Positions 45,701 to 58,342 of a stretch of 64,000 bases of DNA are shown here, piece after piece. Location of the stretch: assembly GCA_029582165.1 (NCBI GenBank), contig CM055877.1:4198023-4262022 (forward strand), written 5' to 3'. The number at the start of each line of letters is the position of its first letter. Within the stretch, counting starts at the first letter, position 1. The notes under the pieces are model-generated. The model searched no databases. It saw only the letters and a list, made by a program, of their open reading frames with translations, and was not told the origin of the DNA. A program made the translations under genes and the position numbers. The DNA comes from Portulaca oleracea (Eukaryota > Streptophyta > Magnoliopsida > Caryophyllales > Portulacaceae).

Positions 45701-48700
45701 TAATAGGATTTCTCTCTGTGTGTGTTGCACACGCACACGCACGGGCGTGCACACGCGCACACACACACATATACATTATTCCTCTGAGCTGGAAAGCCAT
45801 CCCTGAAAGCCTAGTTGCTGCTTAAAATAATCTCTTTGGCTGGCCTCTGGTAAAATCAATAGCTAATCCTAAAGTCTGTTTTACTTTCTAGAACACACAC
45901 ACACATATCTTCATTCCTCTGAGCTGGAAAGCCATCCCTGAAAGCCTGGTGATGCCTAAAATCATCTCTTTGGCTGGCCTGTGGTAAAATCAATAGCTAA
46001 TCCTGAAGTCTGTTTTACTTTCTAGAATTGTTACGGTTTTGTTTTAAAGACAAATCAGATTGGATTCTCTTGCGATTGGGTAAAAGGTTGTGTCGTGTTA
46101 GTAATTTAGTTTTGCCGACTTCCAGTGAGTGTTTTGAGCAGTTATATGTTGGTAACTTGGTAAGTTATTGAAAAAAAAGTAGAATTTACTTTGGCAATTA
46201 TTTTGTTGTTCCGGCTATTGTGTCTTTTGATTTTTTGGAAGAAGCAGAATGCCAAATGGCAGTCATGGCCCCTTTCAGGAAAGTCCACATTCCAAGAAAA
46301 TACTCCATGTCCCTTGCATCATGTTGAACTGATAAGCTTTGTATTAGATGTCAGGGACTAATTTCATGCTAAGCCTAAAACTGCAAAGCCATTGGACAGG
46401 TTGTCAGCAGCTTTGAAGATCCCAAAGGGAGAATTCTTTATGGCTCCACCTCTTGCATTGCTGTAATGTTAAATCAAGTAGCGCTGGCTGTTAAAGCATC
46501 CATTGTTGCTGGCCCTCCTAAACCTAATGATATCCTGAATCAAATCCTTGATCATGCCAAGACAAGTGGTTTAGTTGATCACTTATGTATGTGCTTAGCA
46601 GCCTGTGGGACAAGTCTTATTGCAGGCTCTGCTAATTTGTCGGATGCTGCTTCTGAAAGTTGCAGAGCTCTTTGGTTCTTGCTAGATGCACTGGAGAATC
46701 GCTCCCTCAATGAGAAAGCTTACTCATTTCCGCTCAGTTCTTTGCACAGCCACTCATTAGTCCGGCTAGACCTCAAGGAGCACGACAGATTACCTGATAT
46801 TGGTACAGAATGCGAAAAGATTCTTGAGACTATCACGAGAGCATTTCTGAAATCCAAACCAGTTCATGTTGCCATATACTGCTGCCTTCGCCAACGTGCT
46901 GATACAGTGCTTTCAGCAGTTATCCAGGTTTGTGTGCACATGTTTGCTGCAATTCTTTCTTTTCAATGTTATGAATGATTGCAGAATTGTTGCAAACGCC
47001 TAGGAGCTTAAGCTGCTTTCCAGTTACCACAATCCAAAGTCTGCTCAGCATTATAGGTTTTAGTTTTTCTGAGAATGGTTTGTCCAGCCAGGAGCAGACC
47101 CTGCTGTCCTGCAATGTTCTTGCGAAGTAGCTTCTTGCCGCATGTGATATGTATAATTTTTGTTAAAAGGCTCCTATTTTAGATTTAGATATGTGTGCTA
47201 TTGCTACCCTTTGGCATAAATGAGCATCAGGGGCAGCTTCCTTCGATTGTAACCGAAGCCATACTGATGGATAACAAGTTATATACTTTGTCCGCTTGGC
47301 TAAATAACTGTTAGGGTCTCGTCAGTCTGTTGTAATTTAGGGCCGTTATGAAACTGAACTGATTTCCCGAGCCCTCCAATTTGGTTTGGGCTTGATTCAA
47401 GCTGAGCCTGAGCAGGATTGAAAGAAAACTGATCCGAGGTAGAGCCCAGCATGGCTTGTCTTAACTCGAATCGTTTAAGTTAATTACTCTCTTTCTTTAG
47501 ACTTAGATGGGGAATACTAAATGTGAAATTTTAGAATTTAGCCTGGATTTTAGTTTTGAATTTGAATTTGAAATTCTAAAAGCAACACAAAAATGGTAAA
47601 AAAAAAAACCAAGCCGATCAATGTGACAAAGCTTGAGCCCAAACTTGAACTTTGTAGGCTTGGCAAATTTCAAGCCGAGCTTGAGTCTGGGCTGCTCCAA
47701 TTTAACAGCCAGCTTCTTTTTGTTGCAGTTGCTGCTGAGGTGCTGTATGCACAATGGAATAGTGCCGAGCATCCTTTGTGGCCTCCCTAGTTCTTTGCCA
47801 GTTACAACTGTGGTGAATGGTGGAGGCGATAACACGCTTGTTTCTGAGATATTCTCCATAGTATCTCTATGTGCATCATCTTTGAACAAAGACTCTCCAA
47901 GCAACGAGACTAATGGTACAAGGGGCAAATTGAGCAACCCCCATGGGCTTGCTTTTCATTCGTGCCTGCTTCTTGCAACAATAGCTCAATCTTTCAAGTC
48001 AGCTGGGAGAAATTCAGCATTGTTTATTCTGACAACATCCTCAAAAAAACAGCAATCGAGACTTTCAGCACTTGCTCACCTTTTTTCTTCTGATGATGGT
48101 GTGCCTACCTCACTTCAGCTGCATTGTGCATCAGCCATGTTAGCATTTGCTTCTATTCTGTCCCTTGAGAGTGGAGCTTCTACTGAGTCTTCAGTACCTG
48201 ATATTGCGATGCCTTTAGTTCCTCGTACTGCTACGCTTTATGACCATCTCAAAGTAAATCATAAAGATGAGGGTTGTGCTGCTAGAAATTGTCGGCTTTC
48301 TCACTGGCATGGAATGAGAGATGGCTGTGTAGGGCTGCTTGAATTCAGACTGAAATGTGGAGGACCCCTAGCAGTTCAACAATGTTGTGCTAGTGGACTC
48401 CCACAGCTTCTGGTGGATATGTTAGGAAACCGTGCTCTTGGTGATCCCCAAGCAACGGATCATGTACAGGATCTCGTTGGGTTGTCTCCTATTGGCGTTG
48501 TGTGGGCTGTTTCTTCTCTGAGTCACTGTCTTTCTGGTGGTGCTTTGATTTTTCGGCAAATAATGTTGCATAATGAACATATAAAATGCGTTCGAGATTT
48601 GGTGTCTGATGCTCATGTGAAACTTATCAAATCATGGGCTGGCCCTGGTGGAGGGAAGAATGGTGTGAGAGACATAGTGAATGCAGTGATTGATTTCCTG

Positions 48701-51541
48701 GGTTTCCCTTTTGTTGCTGTGCAGAACACCTCTACTTCCCCATCGACTGCTGCTTCTGTGAGCAGTGGGTTTCTCCTAAATGTTGGTTCACCTGGGGCAA
48801 AAGTGTGCAGGGAGGACATAGACACCTTGAAGGCAATCAAGGAGAACATGGACAAGTATGCAAGGATTCTACTGGAGGTAAAATGATCCCTTGCATCTTT
48901 TTCATTATTCTATGAATACTATACTGCTTTTGTTTCCATACAATTTGTCCACTCCCTTGGTAAGAGAGCTGGGGATAAAATATACTCCCTCCTTTCCATA
49001 TTAATTGTCACTTAGTTGACCGTCACGGTCTCCAATCTTGGATTGATAATTTCTTATATAATATTTTATTAAGAATTGCAATATTATACTCTCATAGGAT
49101 AATATTTTTCTTTACGAATCTAATGAAGAACTAAGGAAAACTATTATAACCTGCATTTCCAATTGTTATAATAAGTAATTCTATATATTGAGAAATTTAT
49201 GGTCAAAATTTTTAAAGTTTGACTGCACAATTTCCAAAGGCAACAATTAATATGTAATGGAAGGAAAAGGAGTATTACTAACATTTTCTGATTTTTATCG
49301 TCCACGGTATTGCATTGGTAAGTGTACTGTAGTCTGCATTTGTAAAGGATGAAAAACAAGGTCACTTTATGGGGATGAGTAGACGTGGATTGACCATTGT
49401 AGTTCTGACCCCCCTCAAGAACCAGATTAATAGCTGTCAGTCCATGACCCACAGGCCACAGTATATGTACAGAGAAAATGCAAAGAGAACATCCTTAAAT
49501 GCCATGTTCAAAAACATTCTAGAAGCCTTCACATGGTAGAGTTAGCACTATTCCAGCTACTTATATAACTACTGCCAGAATTTGACATCACTTTTCTGAT
49601 ACTGCAGGCAGGGGTGCCTGTCATAATCCTGAGATGTATTGATGGTTTGGAATCAAAGGACACAGGAAAACCAGTTGCATTGGTCGCAAAATTGACGAGC
49701 CAAAAACCATTAGCGTGTCATCTTGTGAGCAGGGGGATGCTGGAGGCCAACAGAATGAGAAGACTGCTTGATGGTTCATCCCCAAAAGAGGTCATATTGG
49801 ATGTTCTTATGATAGTGTCTGAACTTGCTCGTATGGATAAGGTAAAATTTTAGCTGTACCGAATTTTTTTCTTGCAGAAGCATCTTTTGATTGGTATTTG
49901 ATTACTAGCCACATTTTTCAAGGCATTATCTGTTAGTTGCTTTAAACTCCATGGTGGTAATATTCACTTCAAAGAAAAGAAAAAAAAGAAGAAGAAAGCT
50001 GAGTCAACCTCAGTAAAATGCATAACTGTCAACCGTTCTGTTGTCAGGGTTTCTACGAGTACATTGATAGGGCTAATATATTGCCACGCCTAAAGGAGTT
50101 CCTTACCTATGAAGATGCCAATTTACGTGCGAAGACTTGCAGTGCTTTAGGCAACATGTGTAGGCATAGCTCTTACTTCTATGAGCCGCTGGTATGTCAT
50201 CTATCGTATTTCTCTTCTAGAGAACATCTTAAGTTGGGAAATCTTTATTAGCTTTTTTATTTTTATTTTGAAATAGGGATTTTTATTTGGGGGGAGGGGG
50301 GGGTACTTTAGTATCTATATAGACAATCGATCAGCAGCATAACAATTGATATCAACAGCTTATGTGCTCTATCTTATTATGTTCAGGCAAGGCATAATAT
50401 CATCAGTTTACTCATAGATCGGTGCACTGACCCAGACAAGCGTACAAGGAAATTTGCCTGTTTTGCTGTAAGATTTGTCTATTTCTCATCTGTGAATGTC
50501 CTTTAAAACTAGCTAAAGTATATTCTTGTATTTACTACTCAGTATTAACTTAAAACTATTACAATCAGTGGATGCACTCTATAATTCTGGACTCTAACTT
50601 TCTTCTGTCATGCAACACTTTTTCAGATTGGAAATGCAGCATATTATAACGATTTATTGTATGAAGAACTAAGGAGGTCCATACCTCACCTAACAAATCT
50701 GCTGCTTTCTCCTGAGGAAGATAAGACAAAGGCAAATGCTGCAGGTGCTCTGAGCAATCTTGTTCGCAATTCTGACAAGCTTTGTGAAGATATTGTGTCT
50801 AGCGGTGCTATACAGGTAAGCCTTAAACACACACTATCAAAGTGAATGTATAATATTTGAATACAGCTGGGCATGGCCATCTTTGCTCAGTTTGGTTGGT
50901 GCTTTGTTGCACAACTGTTCCTAGTTTATGCTTGACAGACAGAGCTGATGGAGATTTAGATGACTGATTTGGTGCTTTGGTGCACAACTGTTCCTAGTAT
51001 CTGGAATAGAAGTGGCAAAAATCCGGGCCTGGGTAATTTCGGGTTTGGACAGATCGGACATCAAGTTTTTTTGGTATTTTTGGGGTGTGACAAATCGGAC
51101 AAGCATAAATTCGGGTCTAAATCTGGTTCACAATAGAAATTTGAAAGTTTTGAATTTTCGGTCAATGTCAGAATTTGGACTAAATTTCTATGACCGTACC
51201 CGGTTGGTTTCTTTTCTGGGTCGGACAAATCTGGGTTACCGAGTCGGATAGATTTTTGCCAGCCCTAATCTGGAATGTGTTGAAAACCCCCGCAGGCATT
51301 ACTCAGAGTGGCGTCAGATTGCTCGACATTGGCCTTGAACCCGCCTAGAAGGGACGCTGTAAATGAGTCTCCGCTGAAGATTGTTCTGTTTGCATTGGGA
51401 AAGATGTGCGGGCACTCACCTTGCAGGAGTGTCATTCGCTCCTCAGAGTTGTTCTCGGTGATAGCAAAAATCCGACAGTCACCTGACCCAAGTATTGCAA
51501 ACTATGCCAACGTCATATATGACAAAGCTACTCGAGCTTGA
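39726..51541 (+). CDS. TIO: FUSED-family serine/threonine kinase TWO-IN-ONE
   Basis: Twenty-two exons: 39726-39815, 39912-39986, 40482-40574, 40835-40909, 41026-41118, 41351-41414, 41884-41968, 42116-42188, 42259-42327, 42457-42522, 42604-42709, 42801-42884, 43024-43162, 43648-43816, 45278-45376, 46400-46927, 47729-48877, 49608-49841, 50048-50191, 50387-50467, 50627-50815, 51296-51541. They join to 1316 aa; Arabidopsis TIO is about the same length. The kinase domain (about residues 6-256) has VGEGSFGKV, the ATP lysine in [13 protein letters not shown] with catalytic D127, DFG at 145-147 and GTPLYMAPE. The long C-terminus is helical/ARM-like. TIO acts at the phragmoplast midline with Kinesin-12 proteins and is needed for cell plate expansion. 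Intron 10 uses a GC donor. The last intron contains a Mutator-type MITE. Confidence 0.95.
40170..40303. repeat. 55-bp tandem repeat in TIO intron 2
   Basis: GTAGAAAAGTTCAAGTTGCT starts at 40170, 40225 and 40280: 2.4 copies, nearly identical. Confidence 0.9.
44710..44760. repeat. 25-bp tandem duplication in TIO intron 14
   Basis: AATTCGTGCATATTTGTTTT starts at 44711 and 44736, both copies identical. Confidence 0.9.
45718..46027. repeat. ~135-bp duplication with (CA)n borders in TIO intron 15
   Basis: ATTCCTCTGAGCTGGAAAGC through TTTTACTTTCTAGA occurs at 45778-45891 and 45913-46026 with few differences. Each copy is preceded by a CA-rich tract (45728-45773 and 45894-45905). Confidence 0.9.
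48983..49274. mobile_element. Stowaway MITE in TIO intron 17
   Basis: Ends TACTCCCTCCTTTCCATATT and TAATGGAAGGAAAAGGAGTA are inverse. Confidence 0.75.
51008..51267. mobile_element. Mutator-type MITE in the last TIO intron
   Basis: A 260-bp element with ends AGAAGTGGCAAAAATCCGGG and GATTTTTGCCAGCCCT. It is flanked by ATCTGGAAT at 50999-51007 and 51268-51276. The right edge is 28 bp from the 3' splice site of the final TIO intron. Confidence 0.8.
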
Positions 51542-51752
51542 AACCCTATGAATATGATCGTTCGATGTTGGTTGCATAAATCCTGCCTATGAGCTTGTTC
51601 AGGTTTTGTACATAACCGTTGTATGTATTATCCTCACGACTCTGATGGATGTAGAACCCTAGAGCAACATATTATGCCAATCAAAAGTTTATTGATAGAT
51701 GGATACCTGATTCAATTGGTTGCTTCAATCAAGTAAAGCTACACCTTTTAGA

Positions 51753-51952
51753 ATTCAGCTTGTCGATATACACATAACTTTTTCAACTGTTTTCCCCCTT
51801 TTGATTACTGATAGTACGTATAGTATCTGGAGCGCATTTTTTGTGGTGCATCATTCAGCTTGTCGATATACACATACTTTTTTCAACTGTTTTCCCCCTT
51901 TTGATGATTGATAGTACGTATAGTATCTAGAGCACATTTTTCATGGTGCATC
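51753..51952. repeat. Exact-length 100-bp tandem duplication downstream of TIO
   Basis: ATTCAGCTTGTCGATATACA starts at 51753 and 51853. The two 100-bp units differ at a handful of bases. This is probably within or just past the TIO 3' UTR. Confidence 0.9.
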
Positions 51953-52452
51953 ATAAATTGCACGTATGATAAGTGCCAAAGCAGTTGTGTTACAACTCAG
52001 GAAGAAAAACAGCTTATAATTTCAACACCACTAGATAGGGAAATTAGAAGTTTAAAACTACAACTTATATAATGTAAAATATGATTGCTAATAGTACTTG
52101 TACCTGAAAATGGAAAAGATCAAAATTCTACAAAAATGGTGTATGTCAGTTCGATCAAAATCCTATAAAAATGGTGTACATCAGTTTTAGTTTGGTCCAA
52201 CATAAAAAATTTGGTTACATATGCACTTACGGCTTATATCTATTCAAAATAAAAAGAACCGGACCTAAACCAACAGACTTTTATCCCAAAAATAAACGAC
52301 AGATCCAATAACGAAACAGTTTTTCCTTAATCAGACTCGTACGATCATGCACCAAAAACTGCCATCTTCAAAAGCAGCCATCTCCCAAATAAGCTCAAAT
52401 TCGCTAGGATTAGACGGATTAGTGTAGAAAACCCTTGTACAATACAAGGCAA

Positions 52453-55231
52453 TTAGTACAACTCATCATCATCATACCCATTGTATTCCTCCTCTTGGTT
52501 GCCATAATACGGATAATCTTCAGGGTCTACCCAACTGTTTTCTTCTTCACTCTCACCTGCTGCGCTTGGCTCATCATCGACCAACTGATTTTTAGTTAAA
52601 TGTTCGCCTGAATTTGGGTCAGAATCTGATTCAATCTTCCTCCTCTTTGGCCCATCTGAAGGCGACTGCCAATACATGTAAAATTCTTAGTGTCTCCCTC
52701 GAAGGAATATATTCCAATTCTATGCAACTCACATGCACTCTTGTACACAAACACAAAATAGGAATGCACTGACACCCAGAGGCCATGGAACCCAAGACTT
52801 ACAGCAGATTCATCAAGGATTTTTGAAAGCGCGTCATAGTTTAGTCTCGAACTGCATCTCTGAAAAATGCAAATAAGGGTCATCGGACAGCAGATTAACT
52901 TCTACAGAGTTTTGCCAACGCCCATTAATTTAAATGTCAATAATGCATATAAACAGTTGAAAATGATGTGCATAAGTTATCGTATTACCTTTGATGATGT
53001 AGGATCAGCCACTTGAGCATTGCATTGGGTCTTCTTCACTCTAGTAGTTTGTTTCTGTCTTTCCTGCAAATAAAAGCCAGTCAAAGTTTAGATGAGATAA
53101 TCTAAGAAAGGGACTGGAAGATCTTTAAGATCTCATAAAGTTGCATTTCGTATGCCAGAAACATATGCAGACAGACAGGCATTATTATAACTTACAACTC
53201 ATCAAGGAAAAGGATAAAGGCCTGAGTATTTCCATGACGTAAAAAGCTACTTTACTTCTAATCAACTAAGGCAGGAAAAATACAGGATCAACAACTCAAA
53301 CAAGCTTCAAATCAATTTCAAGTTTGAACAACATCCAAGTCTTTCCTTAACAAGTTTGGCTAGTGACCCCGATTCTTATATTTGTTCTAGTTCTCATGAA
53401 CTACGACTATTTCCAAGAAAGAATTATAAACTTTGAAACGTGGAATGAAAATTTTTCCACCAACAGTTATGCCCGATTGTCCATCTTCAATATCAGTCTC
53501 CCTTCTAAACCATATAGAGATCAAGCTATATAGATCCAGGCATACATAAGGAAAATCCCAAACTGAACAGAGAGGAAGAGATACAGTGAGGCAATTGAAG
53601 CCTGTAATATAAATTTATACATAATATGAACGGAACCTCCAGAGGCATAACATGTTGCAAAATTTAAGGGAGTTTTGCAGTTTTCACAGGACAGTACAGC
53701 TTTTATGATCCTTACATTTTAAGCAGAAGCTCCTGGTATGGATGGTTACACATTCCCAAAACCCAGTGATGCTCAGAAACAACTATTTCCAGGCCTCAGA
53801 CTCCAGTTGGGCCTAGCCAATAGCATCCACAACAAAGAAGAGAGACCGGAATGAATGGCCTGCCATATTCCATTTATTATGATGCCATACAAGAATTCAA
53901 TAAAATGTCTATCTTGTGCATCTTTGCACAGAGCTTTCCTAGTGACTTGTCGATAACAAAAGAATCTCAATAGGACATCAGAACTGAAGTGGACACATAA
54001 GAATCTGACATAAACTCACCTTCTTAGGCTTCGCGGCATTGCCAGCAGCTGCACTTTTCTTAAGTTCTTGTTCCTGTATATTATGGGAAGAATATGAGCA
54101 AAAATATGCAACGTTCTTAATATATTTTGCTTCAGTGATGCTTTTATGTCCATAATTTGGATAATAGAAAAGGTTTGTTTTTTTCAATTTAGATTGTAAT
54201 GGACTAAAATAAAATCCCTCATAATGGCTCATTAAACCTCCTCTACTTCTTTTTCATGCAGCAGCGAACGATTTCTAACTCTTGGGTCAATTGGAGCCAG
54301 TATCTATGACTTGCAAAATTTAGGGGTAAGATTGCAACATCAGACCCCGCCTGGGCGGGATTTTGGAGTATTGGTTTTGGTATTTTGTACTTAAGATATC
54401 TTGCTCCATAAAGTCATTAAGAGAGACAAATCTTTCTTGAAGTATTCTCCTATGACTTAACTTCTAATTTTAAAAGTTGCTTGGTTGATTACCTAGGTAG
54501 ATTTGTCATCTTTGCGTGAGCTGTAGGGTGATGACATTCAACCAGATTATGAACAAACTCAAGTACAGAACCAACTTTCAGGTGATGTAATGAAATGTAA
54601 TAAGAATATTATTGATTCCCATTCCTCTTTTGTTTCCACTCCCACACATCAAATGTTTTGAATCTGAATTGGACTGTTACTCTGTTAGACAAGACTAAAT
54701 GTGGTCAAATCCGTCACTATAAACCAAGCCCGTCCACATTACATGTGAAACTGGGATAGACACAATGATTCAAAACTGACAACTAGATGATGTTGACAAT
54801 CAAATTGGGAAGTAGATCACCTGAAGATACTGCCGATTCAATTTTTCCCAAATTATCTTCTTCAATTCCTTCTCTTTGTCACTGTTCAAGTAGGTGTTAA
54901 CCTACAAAAACAATAAGGGGTAAACGTGTTTGAAAAACAGAAGAGAAGCAGCACAGAAGATGGCAAGAATAACGGACCTCAATATCATCAATGTCAGAAA
55001 GGCTTTCTGATTTCGCGCAACTTTTTGAATCATCGCCTTTCATCCACAGAAAATGAGTTACATGATATTAATCATTAGAAATATTGTCAGCATCATCAGC
55101 AGTAAACATTTTTCAGGATTTACAGAGCTACAACAGTTAAGGAAGTTCATGCTAAGAAGTGAGAAAAGATCAATACCTTCAGAATCTGATGTTTCCCACA
55201 TGTCTCTTTGACTTGCATCAGTGTCCTCCAT
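52453..55231 (-). CDS. Short BRF1-like protein: TBP-binding domain only
   Basis: Exons on the minus strand: 55231-55177, 55036-54978, 54901-54821, 54073-54020, 53063-52989, 52859-52803 and 52665-52453, giving 197 aa with all phases consistent. Residues about 30-127 match the C-terminal TBP-binding homology region of TFIIIB subunit BRF1: LSDIDDIEVNTYLNSD, KKIIWEKLNRQYL, a basic linker, then SSRLNYDALSKILDES. The tail is acidic (YYGNQEEEYNGYDDDELY). The TFIIB-like zinc ribbon and cyclin folds that make BRF1 a polymerase III factor are missing. A GC-rich 5' patch with a donor (AAATAAG|GTATTTTC, 57472/57471) spliced to 55238 would give a leader exon and a 2.2-kb leader intron, so no upstream coding half is expected. 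It could compete with or modulate BRF1 on TBP (inference), or be a partial duplicate. Confidence 0.8.
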
Positions 55232-55239
55232 GTCCTTTC

Positions 55240-57471
55240 TGTAAAGGAAGTAGAATACAGCTAAGAAGGGAAGCCTTGGATTGACTAAATAAAATGAGTG
55301 ATGAAGAGCCATAAGATATTATATATAGAAAAGCTTGCACATTAGATACCTTATGGGATAACGATATTGTAACATGGTCATTCTAAGGAAATCTCAGAAA
55401 ACAAAAGATTGAGAACTCAGGAAGCAAACAAGTGAAAAAAAAAAAAAAAACTAGGTTTACTATGATGTTATTGTTCTTTTCAGAGTCTGTTGACCAACTT
55501 CCTTTGAAGATGAATATTAAGAGGGAAAAAAAGTTAAGATCTATCTCACAAAACCGATCAGATACAGTCCTTTACAGTTTCGAGAAAGTGGGTTTAAAGA
55601 TCAAACTATGATATAACTACACTCATTAAAGATCATTGATAAGAGGTGTATTGCAAAGACCGAAGGCTACTAATCTCTAAGGACAACTAACTTAAAATGA
55701 CACAAACGACCAACATTAATACCCTCCACAGGTTGAAATTATGGGACTAACATGAATGACCTAACATCCTAAGCATTAAAGGGATGGAGTAAATCTTTGC
55801 ATAATAGGCTTTACGTCTGGTACTGAGGGATGGAGTCATTCTATTCTCAAACTTCAACAGCTGTCCTAACATTATTTTAAGCATTAAAGGGATTATAACT
55901 CCCATAGCCACCAAATGACAGCTTTTCAAGCATCATATTTTCTCTTTCAGAAGAAAATCAGTGATCAGTGAATTGTGCTCCACAAAGGTAGCAAGTTTGC
56001 TTGCCAATAGGGGAACAACTTATTTCATATAACTAGAAACTTTGGGCAGAGCAGGAGGATCTCATCCCTGAAAGTCACCAAACTATCAGCGCCCCCCCCC
56101 CCCTCCTCTCTTCCCTCTCCTCCTCAACATAGTCACACAAACACACCAAAAAGAAAACCCACAAACCATAATTGGTGCATAGAGTTCCATAAAAAGTGAA
56201 GGATAGTATGAATGTATGATAATAAGAGCAATAACTCATTCTCAAACAAATGAAAGAGAAAAGTACTCCCTATGGATCCAAAGGGAGGAGATTGCTTGGA
56301 ACCTATATTTCGAAGTAATCAATCCAACAAACCTATATATATATAGAGTTACCACCTATGCCTCAATTTACAACCCATGTCAACTCCTTATAGTTTACCT
56401 ACCTCCATTGAAAATTTTTGAACTCAATATAGGACCCACTTTAAAAACTCATATCTTTTGCTCCTGACATCGAATCATAGCAAAAAGCCCAATACGGAAA
56501 GCTTAAGAAGCAAACTACAACTTTTATTCAGAGTACAAAATCAGAAAGTCATCAAAATTTGACTTGAACAGAACAGCCCTAAGCCTCAATGCAATTTCCA
56601 GTCATAGATTCAGGGCCAACTTAGAAAAGGCATAACTTTCACTGCAGATATCGAAACAATTCATAAAACCCCGAAATGCAAAGCTTGAAAGATAATCTAA
56701 AACTTTTATTCAGATCATTCCTACCAAAAGGAACGGTAGGGGCCTCAAAATCAACTCAAACAGAACTGCCCACATTTCGAATATAGCCTACACTGTTCTG
56801 GTAAAACAGCCGTAACTTGGCATGTACAAATCCAAATTAAGAAATTCCAAAGCCATTAGAAAGCTAACTCATGGGGCTACTTTCACACCAAAGTTTAATG
56901 TCACTGATGTTTTCAATTAATGGAAGTCTGCATTTGAATCAGACCCTAATTTCAGCTTATTCCATTCCTCAATTTCCCCTTTCTTAAACATACTCCTAGT
57001 TCCAGCTTACAATCCCCACATAAGCATAATCTTTCAATTATTTCTTATATCCTCAAAATTCTCTAATACACCTATAAAACACGAGTCCAAGACCATCCAA
57101 GCTGATCCCATAACTCATATCAAACATCCACACTCATCTATATCACCCACACTTAATCCTGCAACAAAGACCTAAAAGTTTCTTAATCAAACCATAATTG
57201 CCAAAATTCTCCAGAAACAGCAGCAAAATCATTACTTCTATTACAATTGGGGAAGAATAATAACATGTATAAAGATACTATTCACATTCATGGATATCAC
57301 ACACTTATACCACCATGCTTGAGGTTTAAAACCCTAATTCAAACAAGTCTCAGACTTTCTCATCTATTTTGACAATTAACGATAGAATTGCTCAATTTAG
57401 CATCTATAAGGTCTATCTTATCAAGGATTAAAGTTAAACCCAAGCAGAGGGATGAGGCCATGAAAATACCT
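55240..57471 (-). other. Probable leader intron of the BRF1-like gene
   Basis: Bounded by AAATAAG|GTATTTTC at the 5' side and TTTACAG|AAAGGACATG at the 3' side on the minus strand. It holds a C14 tract near 56093 and the ~178-bp quasi-repeats at 56447-56940. No coding potential. Confidence 0.5.
56447..56940. repeat. Three diverged ~178-bp quasi-repeats
   Basis: Units starting near 56447, 56625 and 56803 share the order: TAACTT-like word, ATCGAA-like word, AAAGCTT, AACTTTTATTCAGA, AACAGAAC(A/T)GCCC. This layout is seen in LTRs of some Ty3-type elements. Family not identified. Confidence 0.4.
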
Positions 57472-57667
57472 TATTTGTAAGACAGAGAAAGGAATTGAAG
57501 AATTATGGCAGAACGACGTCGGCTTGTTGGCGGCAGTGCGGTGGTGCTGGCGGCGGCGACCGGCGACCGGCGACCGTGCTGGGGCTTGCGTGGCAGTCAG
57601 CCAGAGCAGGTGAGGGGAGAAGGATTTGTTTCACGTTAATTTTTTCTTTTCTTTTGTTTTGGGTTTC

Positions 57668-57865
57668 TACTCCCTTTCATTTTATATTATTTGTTTTCTT
57701 TTAAAATTGTCCAGTCAAATTTTAAAATTTTTAATTATAAATGTTTGAATATATATAATAATTTGTTATATAAATTATTATCATTAAATTCATAATAAAA
57801 AAATATTATTTTAAAAGTATAATTTTATAATTGTTAATAAAATGTTATATAAAAAATTATTATTC
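57668..57865. mobile_element. Truncated Stowaway-like MITE
   Basis: The left end, TACTCCCTTTCATTTTATAT, is clear and the interior matches the copy at 22211-22458. The right end is eroded. Confidence 0.55.
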
Positions 57866-58342
57866 GAAGAATATTTGCCCATATCATTCATTTCCTTCAC
57901 TCAGACAACCTATCGATGTGCTATCCTAAAGGCAATGCTTACTCATCTTTTTCTCCTCTTTCTACTTCATCTCTTAGTTCAAAAAATTTATGGGTGAGTG
58001 ACAACACACAATTCTGAAAGATGAAGAGATTGAGAGAGGGAGAAAAAAAAGGAGAGCAACGGAGAGAAGGATGGATGGACACATCTTTAGACTGAAGGAT
58101 GAAAGATGAAGAGGAAGAGAAAAATAATGAAAAACCAGAATAAATGGATAAGGAAACTGACATTTCACCCATTCAATGAAGTTTTTCCTTACAATCGAGA
58201 GTGAGAATGGGAGATGAACAAGGAAGATAAGAGTTTGGGGTAGACCACTTAAATCCAATAGTTGGGGCTAGTTTGGAATTTTAGCATATTCCAACCACTT
58301 TTAACCCAACTGTATGATCATCTGATCGAAAAATACGTTAAA

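Noticed and set aside
47503..47937. Minus-strand frame of 144 aa
   Set aside because: Lies across TIO intron 16 and exon 17, antisense; no family features.
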